Shown: piece by piece, positions 16,784 through 24,354 of the stretch
Layout: each line of letters starts with the position of its first letter
How positions within the stretch are numbered: the first letter of the stretch is position 1
NCBI RefSeq assembly: GCF_000430005.1
Contig: NZ_AUCY01000028.1
Span: forward strand, 1-43,881
DNA length: 43,881 bases
From: Desulfovibrio cuneatus DSM 11391
GTDB lineage: Bacteria > Desulfobacterota > Desulfovibrionia > Desulfovibrionales > Desulfovibrionaceae
Direction: 5' to 3'
Position numbers and translations under genes: made by a program
Notes under the pieces: model-generated
What the model was told of the DNA's origin: nothing
Database searches by the model: none
What the model saw: only the letters and a program-made list of their open reading frames with translations

Positions 16784-16911
16784 AAGGAAACGCTCAGTTT
16801 TTCGTTTGGCAAGGCACGAGCTTTTTTTGAAGTAGGAGTGGACTCTTCCGTCCTCGACTACTTCAAAAAAAGTGATGTAACGCAGCCAAACGGAAAAATC
16901 AGCGTTTCCTT
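16784..16911. repeat. Long imperfect palindrome, repeat family 2
   Basis: A 128-base inverted repeat. Outer arms AAGGAAACGCTCAG...(16784 on) and its near complement ending AGCGTTTCCTT (16901-16911) agree at about 25 of 27 positions through the TTTGGC segment. Inner arms CTTTTTTTGAAGTAG (16821-16835) and CTACTTCAAAAAAAG (16858-16872) are perfect. The right end overlaps the stop codon of the fadL-like gene. A related half-copy lies at 23968-24030. It could fold as a bidirectional terminator or be a small nonautonomous mobile element. Confidence 0.75.
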
Positions 16912-18067
16912 AAAATTTGATGCTATACATAAGCTGGGAAGTCGTCTGCGAATGGGAAACAGTGCCCGTGAAAGGTGCACCGTTGCTTACTTCCACTTTG
17001 GGGGCATACCCAAAGCTGGCATCCACAGAATGATTTTCATTAAAGCGGTAGCCAAAACCAGTGGTGTAGTGGTTGCGGATAATGGCCGGGAACAGGGGCA
17101 CAACGTTATCTTGAATTGGGTTGTTGGCAAAGTTTACCCCCCCGCGCAAGGTGAGCTGGGGAAGAATATCCCAAGCCACCCCAAGGGCCAACACGTCCTG
17201 GTCTTTCCAGTTCTGCTTCAAGGGCATGGCTATGTTGCCTTGGCTTACGTGCAGTGTTTTCATGGCATCAGACCAGAAAATGCGGGTATAGTCGGCTGTG
17301 AGCATCACATTTTCAAAGGGTTTCACAGCAAAACCAGCACTCCAGGAGGCAGGCATGTTCAGGTTTTTCACTCGTGCGCCATCGCCTGTCAGGTCGCTCA
17401 GTTCCCCTTTGAACTGGTAGGCGGAACCAAAGGTAACGCGCTCATGCAGCTTGTAGGTAATGCCCAGCTTGCCGGAAACACCCCAGCCGGAAGTGGCCCC
17501 GGTAAAGTCGGAACCATCACGAAAATCAAAAATACGCATACCGTACTGGGGGTCTGTCATGACCAAATCCATGTCGGCCTTAATATATTCCAGGGTACCA
17601 CCCACGGTAAGCTTGTCGGAAATGTTATAGGCAATGGGTAATAATACTTTACCCACCACCAACTGGGAATACATGCCTGCATCGGGATAATCTGTTCCCA
17701 TACCACCAAGGGCATAGGCCCCAATGCCATAGGCCCAGTCGCCCTGGCGGCGCACATAGCCAACAGCAGGCATCACAAAGCTCCGGGAGTCTGAACGCTC
17801 GCTCATGCCTTGGCCCATGTCCCAGCGTACATTGGGCCGCAACATGCCCACGGCAATATCAATGCGGTTGCCTTCCGGTGCAAGGCCAAGGGTGGCGGGG
17901 TTGTTGGTCATGGCTGCGGCCCCGTTATCAAAGGCCATGGAAGTACCACCCATGGCATGGCTTACCGGGCCATACCCTTCAAGCAACAAACCATTGGTGG
18001 CAAAAGCCGTGCCGGCAGCGCCGCACACCAGCAGTGCAGAAAGAACAATACTTTTTATAACTCGCAT
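16910..18067 (-). CDS. OmpP1/FadL-family outer-membrane transport protein
   Basis: Outer-membrane beta-barrel of 385 residues, near the family's usual 400-450. ATG 18067 (MRVIKSIVLSALLVCGAAG) has AAAGGGG 7 bases upstream; the longer frame from 18190 adds a stretch with no ribosome site. The signal peptide ends at TAFA, and the mature protein starts TNGLLLEGYGPVSHAMGGTSMAFDNGAAAMTNNPATL, the diagnostic N-terminal plug sequence of FadL proteins. Alternating aromatic strands follow (SGKLGITYKLHERVTFGSAYQF, NVMLTADYTRIFWSD), and it ends in SQLMYSIKF with a terminal Phe needed for barrel insertion. The family takes up hydrophobic compounds such as fatty acids or aromatics; the substrate cannot be told. 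The stop codon lies inside a repeat arm. Confidence 0.9.
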   Translation of the reverse strand: MRVIKSIVLSALLVCGAAGTAFATNGLLLEGYGPVSHAMGGTSMAFDNGAAAMTNNPATLGLAPEGNRIDIAVGMLRPNVRWDMGQGMSERSDSRSFVMPAVGYVRRQGDWAYGIGAYALGGMGTDYPDAGMYSQLVVGKVLLPIAYNISDKLTVGGTLEYIKADMDLVMTDPQYGMRIFDFRDGSDFTGATSGWGVSGKLGITYKLHERVTFGSAYQFKGELSDLTGDGARVKNLNMPASWSAGFAVKPFENVMLTADYTRIFWSDAMKTLHVSQGNIAMPLKQNWKDQDVLALGVAWDILPQLTLRGGVNFANNPIQDNVVPLFPAIIRNHYTTGFGYRFNENHSVDASFGYAPKVEVSNGAPFTGTVSHSQTTSQLMYSIKF

Positions 18068-18396
18068 AGTAAGCCCCTTTACGTACAAAATTTGCGATAC
18101 ACAAAAAAACATGCCTGTGGCCCTGCCCACACCCCAAGGCAAAAGCAGAAAATACCATGTAAAAATGTGCACAGCACAACACCATGCCATACTTTTTGCT
18201 CATGTCAATAGCATTCCCCCTGGAAATGGGTGGTATTGCCACATACAACATACATACAATAGTATACATCAACAATACGCCAATGTGCACACCAAAAAAC
18301 ACAAAACCACCCATAGCAAGGGGTTTCCTTACTTGAGTGGTTTTGCGGTACATAAATGCAGAGAATACTTCCGCACGTATTTTTATAATCAAATAC
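18068..18396. other. Intergenic region upstream of fadL-like gene
   Basis: 329 bases. Apart from the terminator at 18302-18345 it is A/C-rich on the plus strand with several ACATACA-type stretches (18240-18270). A promoter for the minus-strand porin must lie here, but I see no near-consensus pair. Confidence 0.4.
18302..18345 (-). terminator. Terminator after the ferredoxin gene
   Basis: CAAAACCAC...GTGGTTTTG hairpin with about 18-base imperfect arms. Read on the minus strand it is followed by GTGTTTTTTGG, 50-90 bases past the ferredoxin stop. Confidence 0.65.
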
Positions 18397-19380
18397 CTAT
18401 TCAGGAATAGTAACCACTTCCAGGATATTCGCCTGCACGGCAATGCCGCTGTCTTCAAGCGCCTCGGTGCAGGCATGCACCAGCGCCTGGCAGCAGGGTA
18501 CTTCCATACGGGCCACAGCCACACTACGGGGGCGAGCAGTACGGAACAGCTCAGTCAGCGCTTCATGCAGGGCATCTTTCCCTTCCAGTTTGGGGCAACC
18601 AATAAGCAGTACTTCCCCTTGTTTTTGCCGCTCATGCAGCCACGGGGCCACAGCCATGGCGCAGTCTGCCGCCACCAGCACAGCAGCTCCTTGCAGCCAG
18701 GAAGCTTCCGCAGGAGCAAGGCGCACCTTAACAGGCCAGCGGTTAAAGGCAGGGCGTTTGCCCGGCATGGCAGCCGCAAGCCCCGGGCGCACGGCCATGG
18801 ACTGCGGGAACTTGCTTACCAATACCTTGCCAATGCCGCCGCAACACTCGGAACCATCTGCATGTTTGTGGTGCTTGTCTTTGCCGCCGCAGCATTCATG
18901 GTGCCCGTGCTTGCCTTTATGTTTATCATGATGTTCTTCGTGGTGCTTGTCCTTGCCACCGCAACACTCAGAACCGTCGGCATGCTTATGGTGCTTGTCC
19001 TTGCCACCGCAACACTCGGAACCGTCGGCATGCTTATGATGCTTGTCAACAGGTAGGTCATGGTGACCATATTGTTTATGCGTAGCACGCGCATAGTCCT
19101 GCCCAACGTCTTCACCCACGCGAGTTTGCATAATAGCCTGCTTATTTTCACGCGCGGCTACTGCATCATAGTCTTCCACTTTCCGCTGGGAAAGCGTCAA
19201 CGCCCCAGTGGGGCACCTGCCAATGCATTTGCCAAGGCCGTCGCAAAAAATATCAGAAACAACATGGGCTTTGCCATTAGCAATAGCCAAGGCACCGCCA
19301 GGGCATTTCAACACGCACTTGCCACAACCAATGCACAGCTCTTTATTCACAGAAATTACAGTTCTCAGCTTCTTTTCCAT
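18397..19380 (-). CDS. 4Fe-4S ferredoxin-type protein with His/Cys-rich tandem-repeat insert
   Basis: Protein of 327 residues. Cluster 1 has all four ligands (CIGCGKCVLKCP, Cys16-26). Cluster 2 reads CDGLGKCIGRCP: the position of the second cysteine is Leu49, leaving three Cys ligands, a pattern I recall as usual in this family. Residues 112-182 are an insert of four units, DKHHKHADGSECCGGK three times and one longer His-rich unit, giving many His and paired Cys residues for metal binding. The C-terminal domain (residues about 200-327) carries Cys in ADCAMAV, LLIGCPK and the family mark RMEVPCCQALV. Without the insert the protein matches a known anaerobe family of unclear function, often near hybrid-cluster or redox genes. 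It is cytoplasmic by lack of a signal. The gene is divergent from the riboswitch-controlled cobalt/B12 operon. Function unknown; redox plus metal storage or sensing is inference. Confidence 0.85.
   Translation of the reverse strand: MEKKLRTVISVNKELCIGCGKCVLKCPGGALAIANGKAHVVSDIFCDGLGKCIGRCPTGALTLSQRKVEDYDAVAARENKQAIMQTRVGEDVGQDYARATHKQYGHHDLPVDKHHKHADGSECCGGKDKHHKHADGSECCGGKDKHHEEHHDKHKGKHGHHECCGGKDKHHKHADGSECCGGIGKVLVSKFPQSMAVRPGLAAAMPGKRPAFNRWPVKVRLAPAEASWLQGAAVLVAADCAMAVAPWLHERQKQGEVLLIGCPKLEGKDALHEALTELFRTARPRSVAVARMEVPCCQALVHACTEALEDSGIAVQANILEVVTIPE
18835..19047 (-). repeat. Tandem coding repeat (His/Cys-rich units) in the ferredoxin
   Basis: Four in-frame units of 15-24 codons. Units 1, 2 and 4 are nearly identical in protein (DKHHKHADGSECCGG) and very similar in DNA; unit 3 has an expanded His/Lys core (HHEEHHDKHKGKHGHH). 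Near identity of units suggests recent expansion or ongoing homogenisation. Confidence 0.9.
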
Positions 19381-19562
19381 ATAAATTCCTTATATACAGT
19401 GCCGTAGCACAGGTTAATTACAAAATGAATAGCCGTGAGCATAAAGGAGAAAGTGCCTTGTGCGGCACTGTGGGCTATACCACTATTGTACAAGTAAGCC
19501 TTGCCTGTAAAAAAGCAACACCCCCTCATACAGGGTTTTCCCGCTGGGGAGCAGTGTTTTCC

Positions 19563-19591
19563 TTGACGCACCCTACCCCTGCCGCTATACT
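19563..19591 (+). promoter_or_regulatory. Sigma-70 promoter of the riboswitch-cbiK operon
   Basis: TTGACG (19563-19568), 17-base spacer, TATACT (19586-19591). Transcription would begin near 19598, just before the riboswitch. Confidence 0.75.
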
Positions 19592-19604
19592 CCCCCTTGA
19601 ATTC

Positions 19605-19790
19605 AGGAGTCCTCTGCCACCAGAGGTTCACCAGGCTCTTGCCGGGTGAAAGGGAATCTCGTGAAAAACGAGAGCGGACCCGCCGCCGTAATCTTTTTGG
19701 CCATGCAAGCCAAGCGCATTTCACACATGCCACTGGGTAACCGGGAAGGCGGAATGCGTGTATAAAGAAAGCCGGAAGACCTGCCTGAAC
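19605..19790 (+). promoter_or_regulatory. Cobalamin (adenosylcobalamin) riboswitch
   Basis: Conserved blocks occur in the right order: GCCGGGTGAAAGGGAA (19641-19656), CGTGAAAAACGAGAGCGGACC with CCGCCGCCGTAA, the B12 box GCCACTGGG (GCCACTG at 19729-19735) with GGGAAGGC (19743-19750), and the closing AGCCGGAAGACCTGCC (about 19770-19785). It precedes cbiK and B12 transport genes. Bound cobalamin should favour the terminator that follows. Ends are approximate. Confidence 0.93.
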
Positions 19791-19851
19791 TGGACACCAC
19801 CGCGTGCAACGGGGCCTTTTGCCACGCGGAACCAGAAAAAGGAATAATACG

Positions 19852-19898
19852 GGAACCTTTTTACGTTTTGGCGTAGAAAGGTTCTTTTCTTTTTTCTT
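19852..19898 (+). terminator. Riboswitch expression-platform terminator
   Basis: GAACCTTTTTACG pairs with CGTAGAAAGGTTC, followed by TTTTCTTTTTTCTT. Placed between riboswitch and cbiK, it points to control by premature termination. Confidence 0.8.
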
Positions 19899-19948
19899 CA
19901 CCGGCCCCGCACGCCGGGCGCAGCGCCGCCCGCAACCGGGAGTTGTTT

Positions 19949-20869
19949 ATGCACCGTTTTCACACCATGGGCAGAAAGTTTTTCCTGTTCACTGTTGTGT
20001 CTTTTTTCATTCTTTTTTGCCTGCCCCTTATGGCACCCAAGGCAGGGCAAGCCACCCCACCCAAAGCCCCCAAAACAGCGCTGGTACTGGCCTATTTTGG
20101 CTCTACCATGACAGAAGAGGCAAACCCCGTGGCCCTTATCCAGGAAAGCATTGCCAGAAAGCATCCTGAAGTGCCTGTGCTGGTTGCCTTTACTTCTGCC
20201 CATGTGACCAGAGTACTGCAACAGCGCGGGCAAGACGCAAAAATGCTGCCAGAAGTGCTGGCTGCCCTCTCCACCCAGGGGGTTACCCATGTGGCAGTGC
20301 AGTCGCTGCACATTACCCCTGGCCTGGAATTTGAAAGCATGGGCACCATTGCCCAGCGTTTTGCCAACTTGCCCAAGGGCATACAGCGCATAAGCATTGG
20401 TGCCCCCCTGCTGGGTGCGGAAGAAGATGTAGCCCCGGTAGCCGCCGCCCTGCTTGCCAGCCTGCCCCCCCAACGCACCCCGCAAGAAGCGGCTGTATTT
20501 GTGGGCCATGGGGCCGCCGGGCCTGGGGGGCTGGCCTACCCTGCCCTGCAAGCAGCACTTTGGACAGAATCCCCTCTTACTTTTGTGGGCACTCTTGAAG
20601 GGGCCTCCACTTCTTCCCCAAAAACCATTATTGCGGCACTGAAGGCCAAAAAAGTGACCACTGTGTGGCTGGCCCCCCTGCTGGGCACCGTGGGTGACCA
20701 TGCCCGCAACGACATTTTCGGCTCCGGGGCTGAAAGCTGGGCAACGCAACTAACGGCTGCCGGGTTTACCGTGCGGCCCCACACCGTGGGCCTGTTTGCC
20801 CTGCCGCAAGTTGCCACGCGCTTTACCAGCCATGCCACTGCCGCGTTACAGGCGCTGGAAAATCAGTAA
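19949..20869 (+). CDS. cbiK: Periplasmic-type CbiK, sirohydrochlorin cobaltochelatase
   Basis: Protein of 306 residues. ATG 19949 has GGGAG 6 bases upstream; a TTG at 19943 has none. Residues 7-33 form an export signal (FFLFTVVSFFILFCLPLMA, then AGQA), so the enzyme should be periplasmic, as is the CbiK-P form in Desulfovibrio vulgaris, which has a cytoplasmic sister. The mature part has the type II chelatase fold: ALVLAYFGSTMTEEANP, HVTRVLQQRG, a metal-binding His in FVGHGAAGPGG and a second in LLGTVGDHARND. It inserts cobalt into sirohydrochlorin in vitro; the reason for a periplasmic form is unclear and haem or metal handling has been suggested. Its stop overlaps the start of the transporter by one base (TAATG), so translation is coupled, and all are behind the riboswitch. 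Confidence 0.93.
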   Translation: MHRFHTMGRKFFLFTVVSFFILFCLPLMAPKAGQATPPKAPKTALVLAYFGSTMTEEANPVALIQESIARKHPEVPVLVAFTSAHVTRVLQQRGQDAKMLPEVLAALSTQGVTHVAVQSLHITPGLEFESMGTIAQRFANLPKGIQRISIGAPLLGAEEDVAPVAAALLASLPPQRTPQEAAVFVGHGAAGPGGLAYPALQAALWTESPLTFVGTLEGASTSSPKTIIAALKAKKVTTVWLAPLLGTVGDHARNDIFGSGAESWATQLTAAGFTVRPHTVGLFALPQVATRFTSHATAALQALENQ

Positions 20870-22953
20870 TGCCCCAGCCTGAAGCCCACAACACTTCGTG
20901 CCCCGGCCTGCACCTTATAACCAACCGCCTGTTTATTTGGGGGGGCCTTGCCGCCCTTGTGCTGTTTTCCCTTATGGCTGCCCCGGCCTTTGGCCCTTTG
21001 CACCTGCCCTTGCACGCTGTGGGGAATGCACTGTGGCATGGCTTGGGGGAAGCGTTGGGGCACACCCTTGCTTTAGGCAGCCTTGCCAGCATAGGCACCA
21101 TGCCCGACGGTACCCAAGTAGCCCTGCCCCCGGAAGCTGTCATGCAAGTGGTGTGGCAATTGCGCCTGCCACGGGTACTGCTGGCCTTTGCCGCCGGGGC
21201 TGGGCTGGCCCTTGCTGGCACGGCATTTCAAGGCATATTGCGTAACCCCCTGGCAGACCCCTTTACCCTTGGGGTTTCCAGCGGGGCGGCATTTGGGGCA
21301 GCCCTGGCCATCAGCCTGGGGCTGGCAGCCTTTGCCGGGGGGTTTGGCATTGCCCTGTTTGCCCTGGCCGGGGCAGGTGCGGCCCTGGCCACAGTGCTTG
21401 GGGTAAGCCGTCAGGCCGGGGGCCTTACGCGTGAAACCCTGGTGCTGGCCGGGGTTGTGGTTTCCGCTTTTCTTGCCGCCCTTATTTCCCTGGTAAAGGC
21501 CCTGGACGAATCTTCCGTAACAGGCATTGTATTTTGGATTATGGGCAGCTTTCAGGGCCGGGGCTGGGGGGAACTGCACCTGGCCCTGCCCCTTGTCACG
21601 TTGGGGGGGCTTTGCCTGCTGGCCCTGTACCGTGAACTGGACCTGCTTTCCCTGGGGGACACAGCCGCCGCCACCCTGGGCCTGGCCCCTGTGCCCACCC
21701 GCCTTGCCTTGCTGTTGGCGGCAAGCACCGTGGCTGCGGCGTGTGTAGCTGTTTCCGGCATTATCGGCTTTGTAGGGCTGGTAGTGCCCCACATGGCCCG
21801 TAGCATTACCGGGGCCGGGCACCGCGCCCTGCTCCCCTTAAGTGCCGGGCTGGGGGGCGTTCTGCTTGTGTGGTCAGACGTGCTGGCCCGCACCGTGCTG
21901 CCCGGTGGGGTTGAACTGCCCGTGGGGGTAGTAACTGCCATGCTAGGGGGGCCTTTTTTTTGCTACCTGCTGGCCCGCAAAAACAAAAACGCAGCCCGCC
22001 CCTTACTGCCACAGGCCCAGCCCACGCAACCCCCTGCCCTATCCCCTGGCCTGCTCCCTGCTTCAAAGGATTCTGCCACACCCACAGCTCCTTCTACCCG
22101 TGAAACAAGACGTAACAGCACTTCACCCCCTCTGCTTCAGGCAAGCAACCTCACCGTCTACTACAAGAGTACCGCGCAGCACATAAATAGCCCCCCTGCC
22201 GTGCAAGAGCTCAGCCTAGCTATCTTTCCCGGTGAGTTCGTGGGGGTACTTGGTCCCAATGGCAGTGGCAAAAGCACTCTGCTTGGCTGCTGCACCGGGC
22301 TGGTGCCTGCCCGGCAGGGCACGGTGTGCCTTGGGAAAACGCCCGTACACGCCCTTTCGGCCCGCAGCCGGGCACAGCGTGTGGCCTTTATGCCCCAACG
22401 GGTGGCAAGCCTGCCCATGCTAACGGCCTTCGCCTTTGCCCGCATGGGGCGCTATGCCCACACCCCATTTTTAGGGGGTTACACCAGCCGCGACAACCAC
22501 GTGGTGTGGCGCAGCCTTGCCGCAGCAGGGGCCCAGCACCTTGGGCAGCGCTTTATCAGCCACCTTTCCGGCGGCGAATTACAAAGGGTACTGCTTGCCC
22601 GCGCCCTGGCCCAAGAAGCTCCCTTGCTGTTGCTGGATGAAGTAACCGCAGGCCTGGACCCTGCCTGCCAGGTAACCATGATGCACATGCTGGCCCAGCG
22701 TGTGCACCAACACCAGTTGGGGGTAGTGGCAGCCCTGCACGACATTAACCTTGCCGCCAGCTATTGCACCCGCCTCATTTTTTTACAAAAGGGCCATATA
22801 GTAGCACAAGGCACCGTGCAGGAAGTGTTTACCCAGGCTGTGCTGGAACAGGTGTACGAAACCCCCATAACCCTTATCACCCACCCGGCAACCGGGGCAC
22901 CCCAAGCCTTGCTTACTGCCCCCACCCATACGCCAAAACTACCGCATGAATAA
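20869..22953 (+). CDS. btuCD: BtuC-BtuD fusion: B12 ABC permease and ATPase in one chain
   Basis: Single open frame of 694 residues. Residues about 20-375 are a FecCD/BtuC-type permease with many hydrophobic helices and the family motifs LRLPRVLLAFAAGAGLALAG, NPLADPFTLGVSSGAAFGA and GFVGLVVPHMARSITGAGHR. A Pro/Ser/Thr-rich linker (about 375-420) leads to a complete ATPase: Walker A GPNGSGKST, signature LSGGELQR, Walker B LLLLDEVTAGLD, H-loop ALHDINLA. In most bacteria these are separate genes; here two such chains should make the functional C2D2 complex. It is coupled to cbiK upstream and overlaps btuF by 8 bases. The riboswitch supports cobalamin/cobinamide as substrate; siderophore or haem uptake is the alternative for this family. 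Confidence 0.88.
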   Translation: MPQPEAHNTSCPGLHLITNRLFIWGGLAALVLFSLMAAPAFGPLHLPLHAVGNALWHGLGEALGHTLALGSLASIGTMPDGTQVALPPEAVMQVVWQLRLPRVLLAFAAGAGLALAGTAFQGILRNPLADPFTLGVSSGAAFGAALAISLGLAAFAGGFGIALFALAGAGAALATVLGVSRQAGGLTRETLVLAGVVVSAFLAALISLVKALDESSVTGIVFWIMGSFQGRGWGELHLALPLVTLGGLCLLALYRELDLLSLGDTAAATLGLAPVPTRLALLLAASTVAAACVAVSGIIGFVGLVVPHMARSITGAGHRALLPLSAGLGGVLLVWSDVLARTVLPGGVELPVGVVTAMLGGPFFCYLLARKNKNAARPLLPQAQPTQPPALSPGLLPASKDSATPTAPSTRETRRNSTSPPLLQASNLTVYYKSTAQHINSPPAVQELSLAIFPGEFVGVLGPNGSGKSTLLGCCTGLVPARQGTVCLGKTPVHALSARSRAQRVAFMPQRVASLPMLTAFAFARMGRYAHTPFLGGYTSRDNHVVWRSLAAAGAQHLGQRFISHLSGGELQRVLLARALAQEAPLLLLDEVTAGLDPACQVTMMHMLAQRVHQHQLGVVAALHDINLAASYCTRLIFLQKGHIVAQGTVQEVFTQAVLEQVYETPITLITHPATGAPQALLTAPTHTPKLPHE

Positions 22954-23965
22954 CGATTATTTTCCATCCATGCCCAAAATCACTCCCTGGAATAGCCAGT
23001 GCAAACTCAGGTTTGGCAACGCTATAGCCCTTATCTTTACCCTGCTTCTGGCCTGTGGTGGAACCATACTCCCAGCCAGTGCCGCAGAAGAAATCACACC
23101 GCCACCTCCAGTGCTGCCCGTGTCCCCCTATACCATTCAGGACGACGCCGGAAATACAGTAACCCTGGCAGCCCCGGCCACCCGCATTGTACCCATGTAC
23201 GCGGCGTTCAGCCAAATGCTTGTGCACATAGGGAAAGGGGCCACCATTGCCGCCCGCACCAATAACGACGATGCCGCCCCGCAAAGCGCCCCGGTTATTG
23301 GCACCCACATGCGCCCCAACCTTGAGGTTGCCGTGGCCCTGGCCCCAGACATGGTACTTATTCCCCTGGGCAGGGAAGAAGCAGACCAGGCTGCCCTGCA
23401 CATGGAGCGCCTTGGCTTTGCCGTGGCGCGCTTCCGGCTGGATTCCTTTGAGGCCATGTTTTCCTGCATACAGCGCCTTGGGATTCTTACCGGGGCCCAA
23501 GCAGAAGCACAACAGCGCATTGCCGCCCTGCGCCAGCGCCTTGATGCAGTGGCAGCCCGCTGGCAAGAGGCAGGCCACAAGCCCAGCGTTTTTTTTGAAA
23601 TACGCTACCCCAACCTGCTGGGGGCCGGGGCCGGGGGCATGCTGCATGATGTGCTTACCCATGCCGGGGGACGCAATGTGCTGGAAGCCCATACCCAAGC
23701 CATGGCCCGGGTGAATGAAGAAACCCTGCCCGCCCTTGACCCGGATGTGTATGTAATGCAGCAAGGCCCCATGAACAAGGCCGCCCTGCCCCCCACCCAG
23801 CGCCCGCACTTCCAAACGCTGCGGGCTGTGGCCACCGGACGCTGGCTTGCTGTGCCGGAACACCTTTTTTCTCGCCCCAGTCCCCAAAGTGTGGACGCCG
23901 TGGAAGCCCTGCACCAGTTTTTATACCCACAACTGCCCCCCCTGCCTGGCAGGGTTACACCCTAA
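22946..23965 (+). CDS. btuF: BtuF-like periplasmic corrinoid-binding protein
   Basis: Protein of 339 residues overlapping the transporter gene by 8 bases; ATG 22971 is an alternative start. A hydrophobic signal (NAIALIFTLLLACGG... to PASAA) precedes the mature part; LLAC resembles a lipobox but not perfectly, so a soluble or lipid-anchored form is open. The body shows the class III binding-protein pattern: TIQDDAGNTVTLAAPATRIVPMYAAFSQMLVHIG, LEVAVALAPDMVLI, a long connecting helix and FFEIRYPNLLGAGAGGMLHDVL. It should deliver cobalamin or cobinamide to the fused BtuCD. It is the last gene tightly coupled to the riboswitch operon; a repeat cluster follows. Confidence 0.88.
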   Translation: MNNDYFPSMPKITPWNSQCKLRFGNAIALIFTLLLACGGTILPASAAEEITPPPPVLPVSPYTIQDDAGNTVTLAAPATRIVPMYAAFSQMLVHIGKGATIAARTNNDDAAPQSAPVIGTHMRPNLEVAVALAPDMVLIPLGREEADQAALHMERLGFAVARFRLDSFEAMFSCIQRLGILTGAQAEAQQRIAALRQRLDAVAARWQEAGHKPSVFFEIRYPNLLGAGAGGMLHDVLTHAGGRNVLEAHTQAMARVNEETLPALDPDVYVMQQGPMNKAALPPTQRPHFQTLRAVATGRWLAVPEHLFSRPSPQSVDAVEALHQFLYPQLPPLPGRVTP

Positions 23966-23967
23966 TA

Positions 23968-24030
23968 CAACGCTGATTTATTTCGTTTGGCGGCGTTACT
24001 TCACTTTTTTAAGCAGAAGAAACTCTTCCT
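23968..24030 (+). repeat. Half-copy of repeat family 2
   Basis: CGCTGATTTATTTCGTTTGG...GCGTTACTTCACTTTTTT aligns with the reverse complement of the right half of the palindrome at 16784-16911 (CGCTGATTTTTCCGTTTGG...GCGTTACATCACTTTTTTT). It begins 3 bases after the btuF stop. Confidence 0.7.
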
Positions 24031-24046
24031 TTCAGGGCTGTTCCCC

Positions 24047-24250
24047 TAAAGCCGACGGCAGTCGCGAGCGTAGCGAGCCGTGGAGCGATGCGGCGGGGCG
24101 AAGGTGGCTATGCCGCCAAAGCATCCAACCCGCCGTAAGAGCGGAAGAAAATAGACGGCAGTCGCGAGCGTAGCGAGCCGTGGAGCGATGCGGCGGGGCG
24201 AAGGCGGCTATGCCGCCAAAGCATCCAACCCGCCGTAAGAGCGAAAATAG
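24047..24250 (+). repeat. Tandem pair of family 1 repeats, 100-base period
   Basis: Two units, GACGGCAGTCGCGAGCGTAG... starting at 24054 and 24154, identical over about 93 bases except T24105 versus C24205, then diverging by a small indel. An inverted partial copy is at 16585-16662. Each unit contains palindromic parts (GCGAGCGTAGCGAGC; GGCGGGG...CCGCC). Short frames crossing it are shadows. Confidence 0.9.
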
Positions 24251-24354
24251 GAATATTTGCACTGTAGCACACTCTCATGTACAAATGCGTTCGGCGTGCC
24301 CTGGCACCCACTCAACCCCGCCGCAACACGGCATAACCGTAAGGCTTTTTCCCC

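Larger units (their letters stand above)
16542..16909. other. Intergenic region between convergent cobJ and fadL-like genes
   Basis: This 368-base stretch holds, in order, the family 1 repeat, the cobJ terminator, a small GAAACAC/GTGTTTC hairpin (16760-16780) and the long family 2 palindrome. The plus-strand frame starting at 16838 runs across the palindrome and into the reverse of the porin gene and is a shadow. Confidence 0.7.
19381..19948. other. Regulatory intergenic region between ferredoxin gene and cbiK
   Basis: 568 bases. It contains the ferredoxin promoter region (19381-19560, no clear consensus seen), a strong plus-strand promoter, the cobalamin riboswitch, a hairpin CGCGTG/CACGCG (19801-19828) and the intrinsic terminator. 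No coding frame here is convincing. Confidence 0.8.
23966..24354. other. Repeat-filled intergenic region between btuF and cobI
   Basis: 389 bases taken up almost entirely by the family 2 half-copy and the family 1 tandem pair. The remaining 24251-24354 shows no clear promoter or hairpin. Whether cobI is read through from btuF is unclear. Confidence 0.7.

Noticed and set aside
16838-17641. Plus-strand frame of 267 codons
   Set aside because: It starts inside the family 2 palindrome and is antisense to the FadL-like gene, which has signal peptide, family motifs and terminal Phe.
18840-19050. Tandem DNA repeat considered as a CRISPR array
   Set aside because: The repeats are in frame, encode a regular peptide unit and have no unique spacers of constant length.
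22021-22140. Possible frameshift between permease and ATPase halves of BtuCD
   Set aside because: The frame is open throughout and the linker has a normal Pro/Ser/Thr-rich composition, so a true fusion is simpler.
24054-24250. 100-base tandem units considered as CRISPR or rRNA spacer
   Set aside because: The whole unit is repeated, not a short repeat with variable spacers, and there are no cas genes or rRNA nearby.
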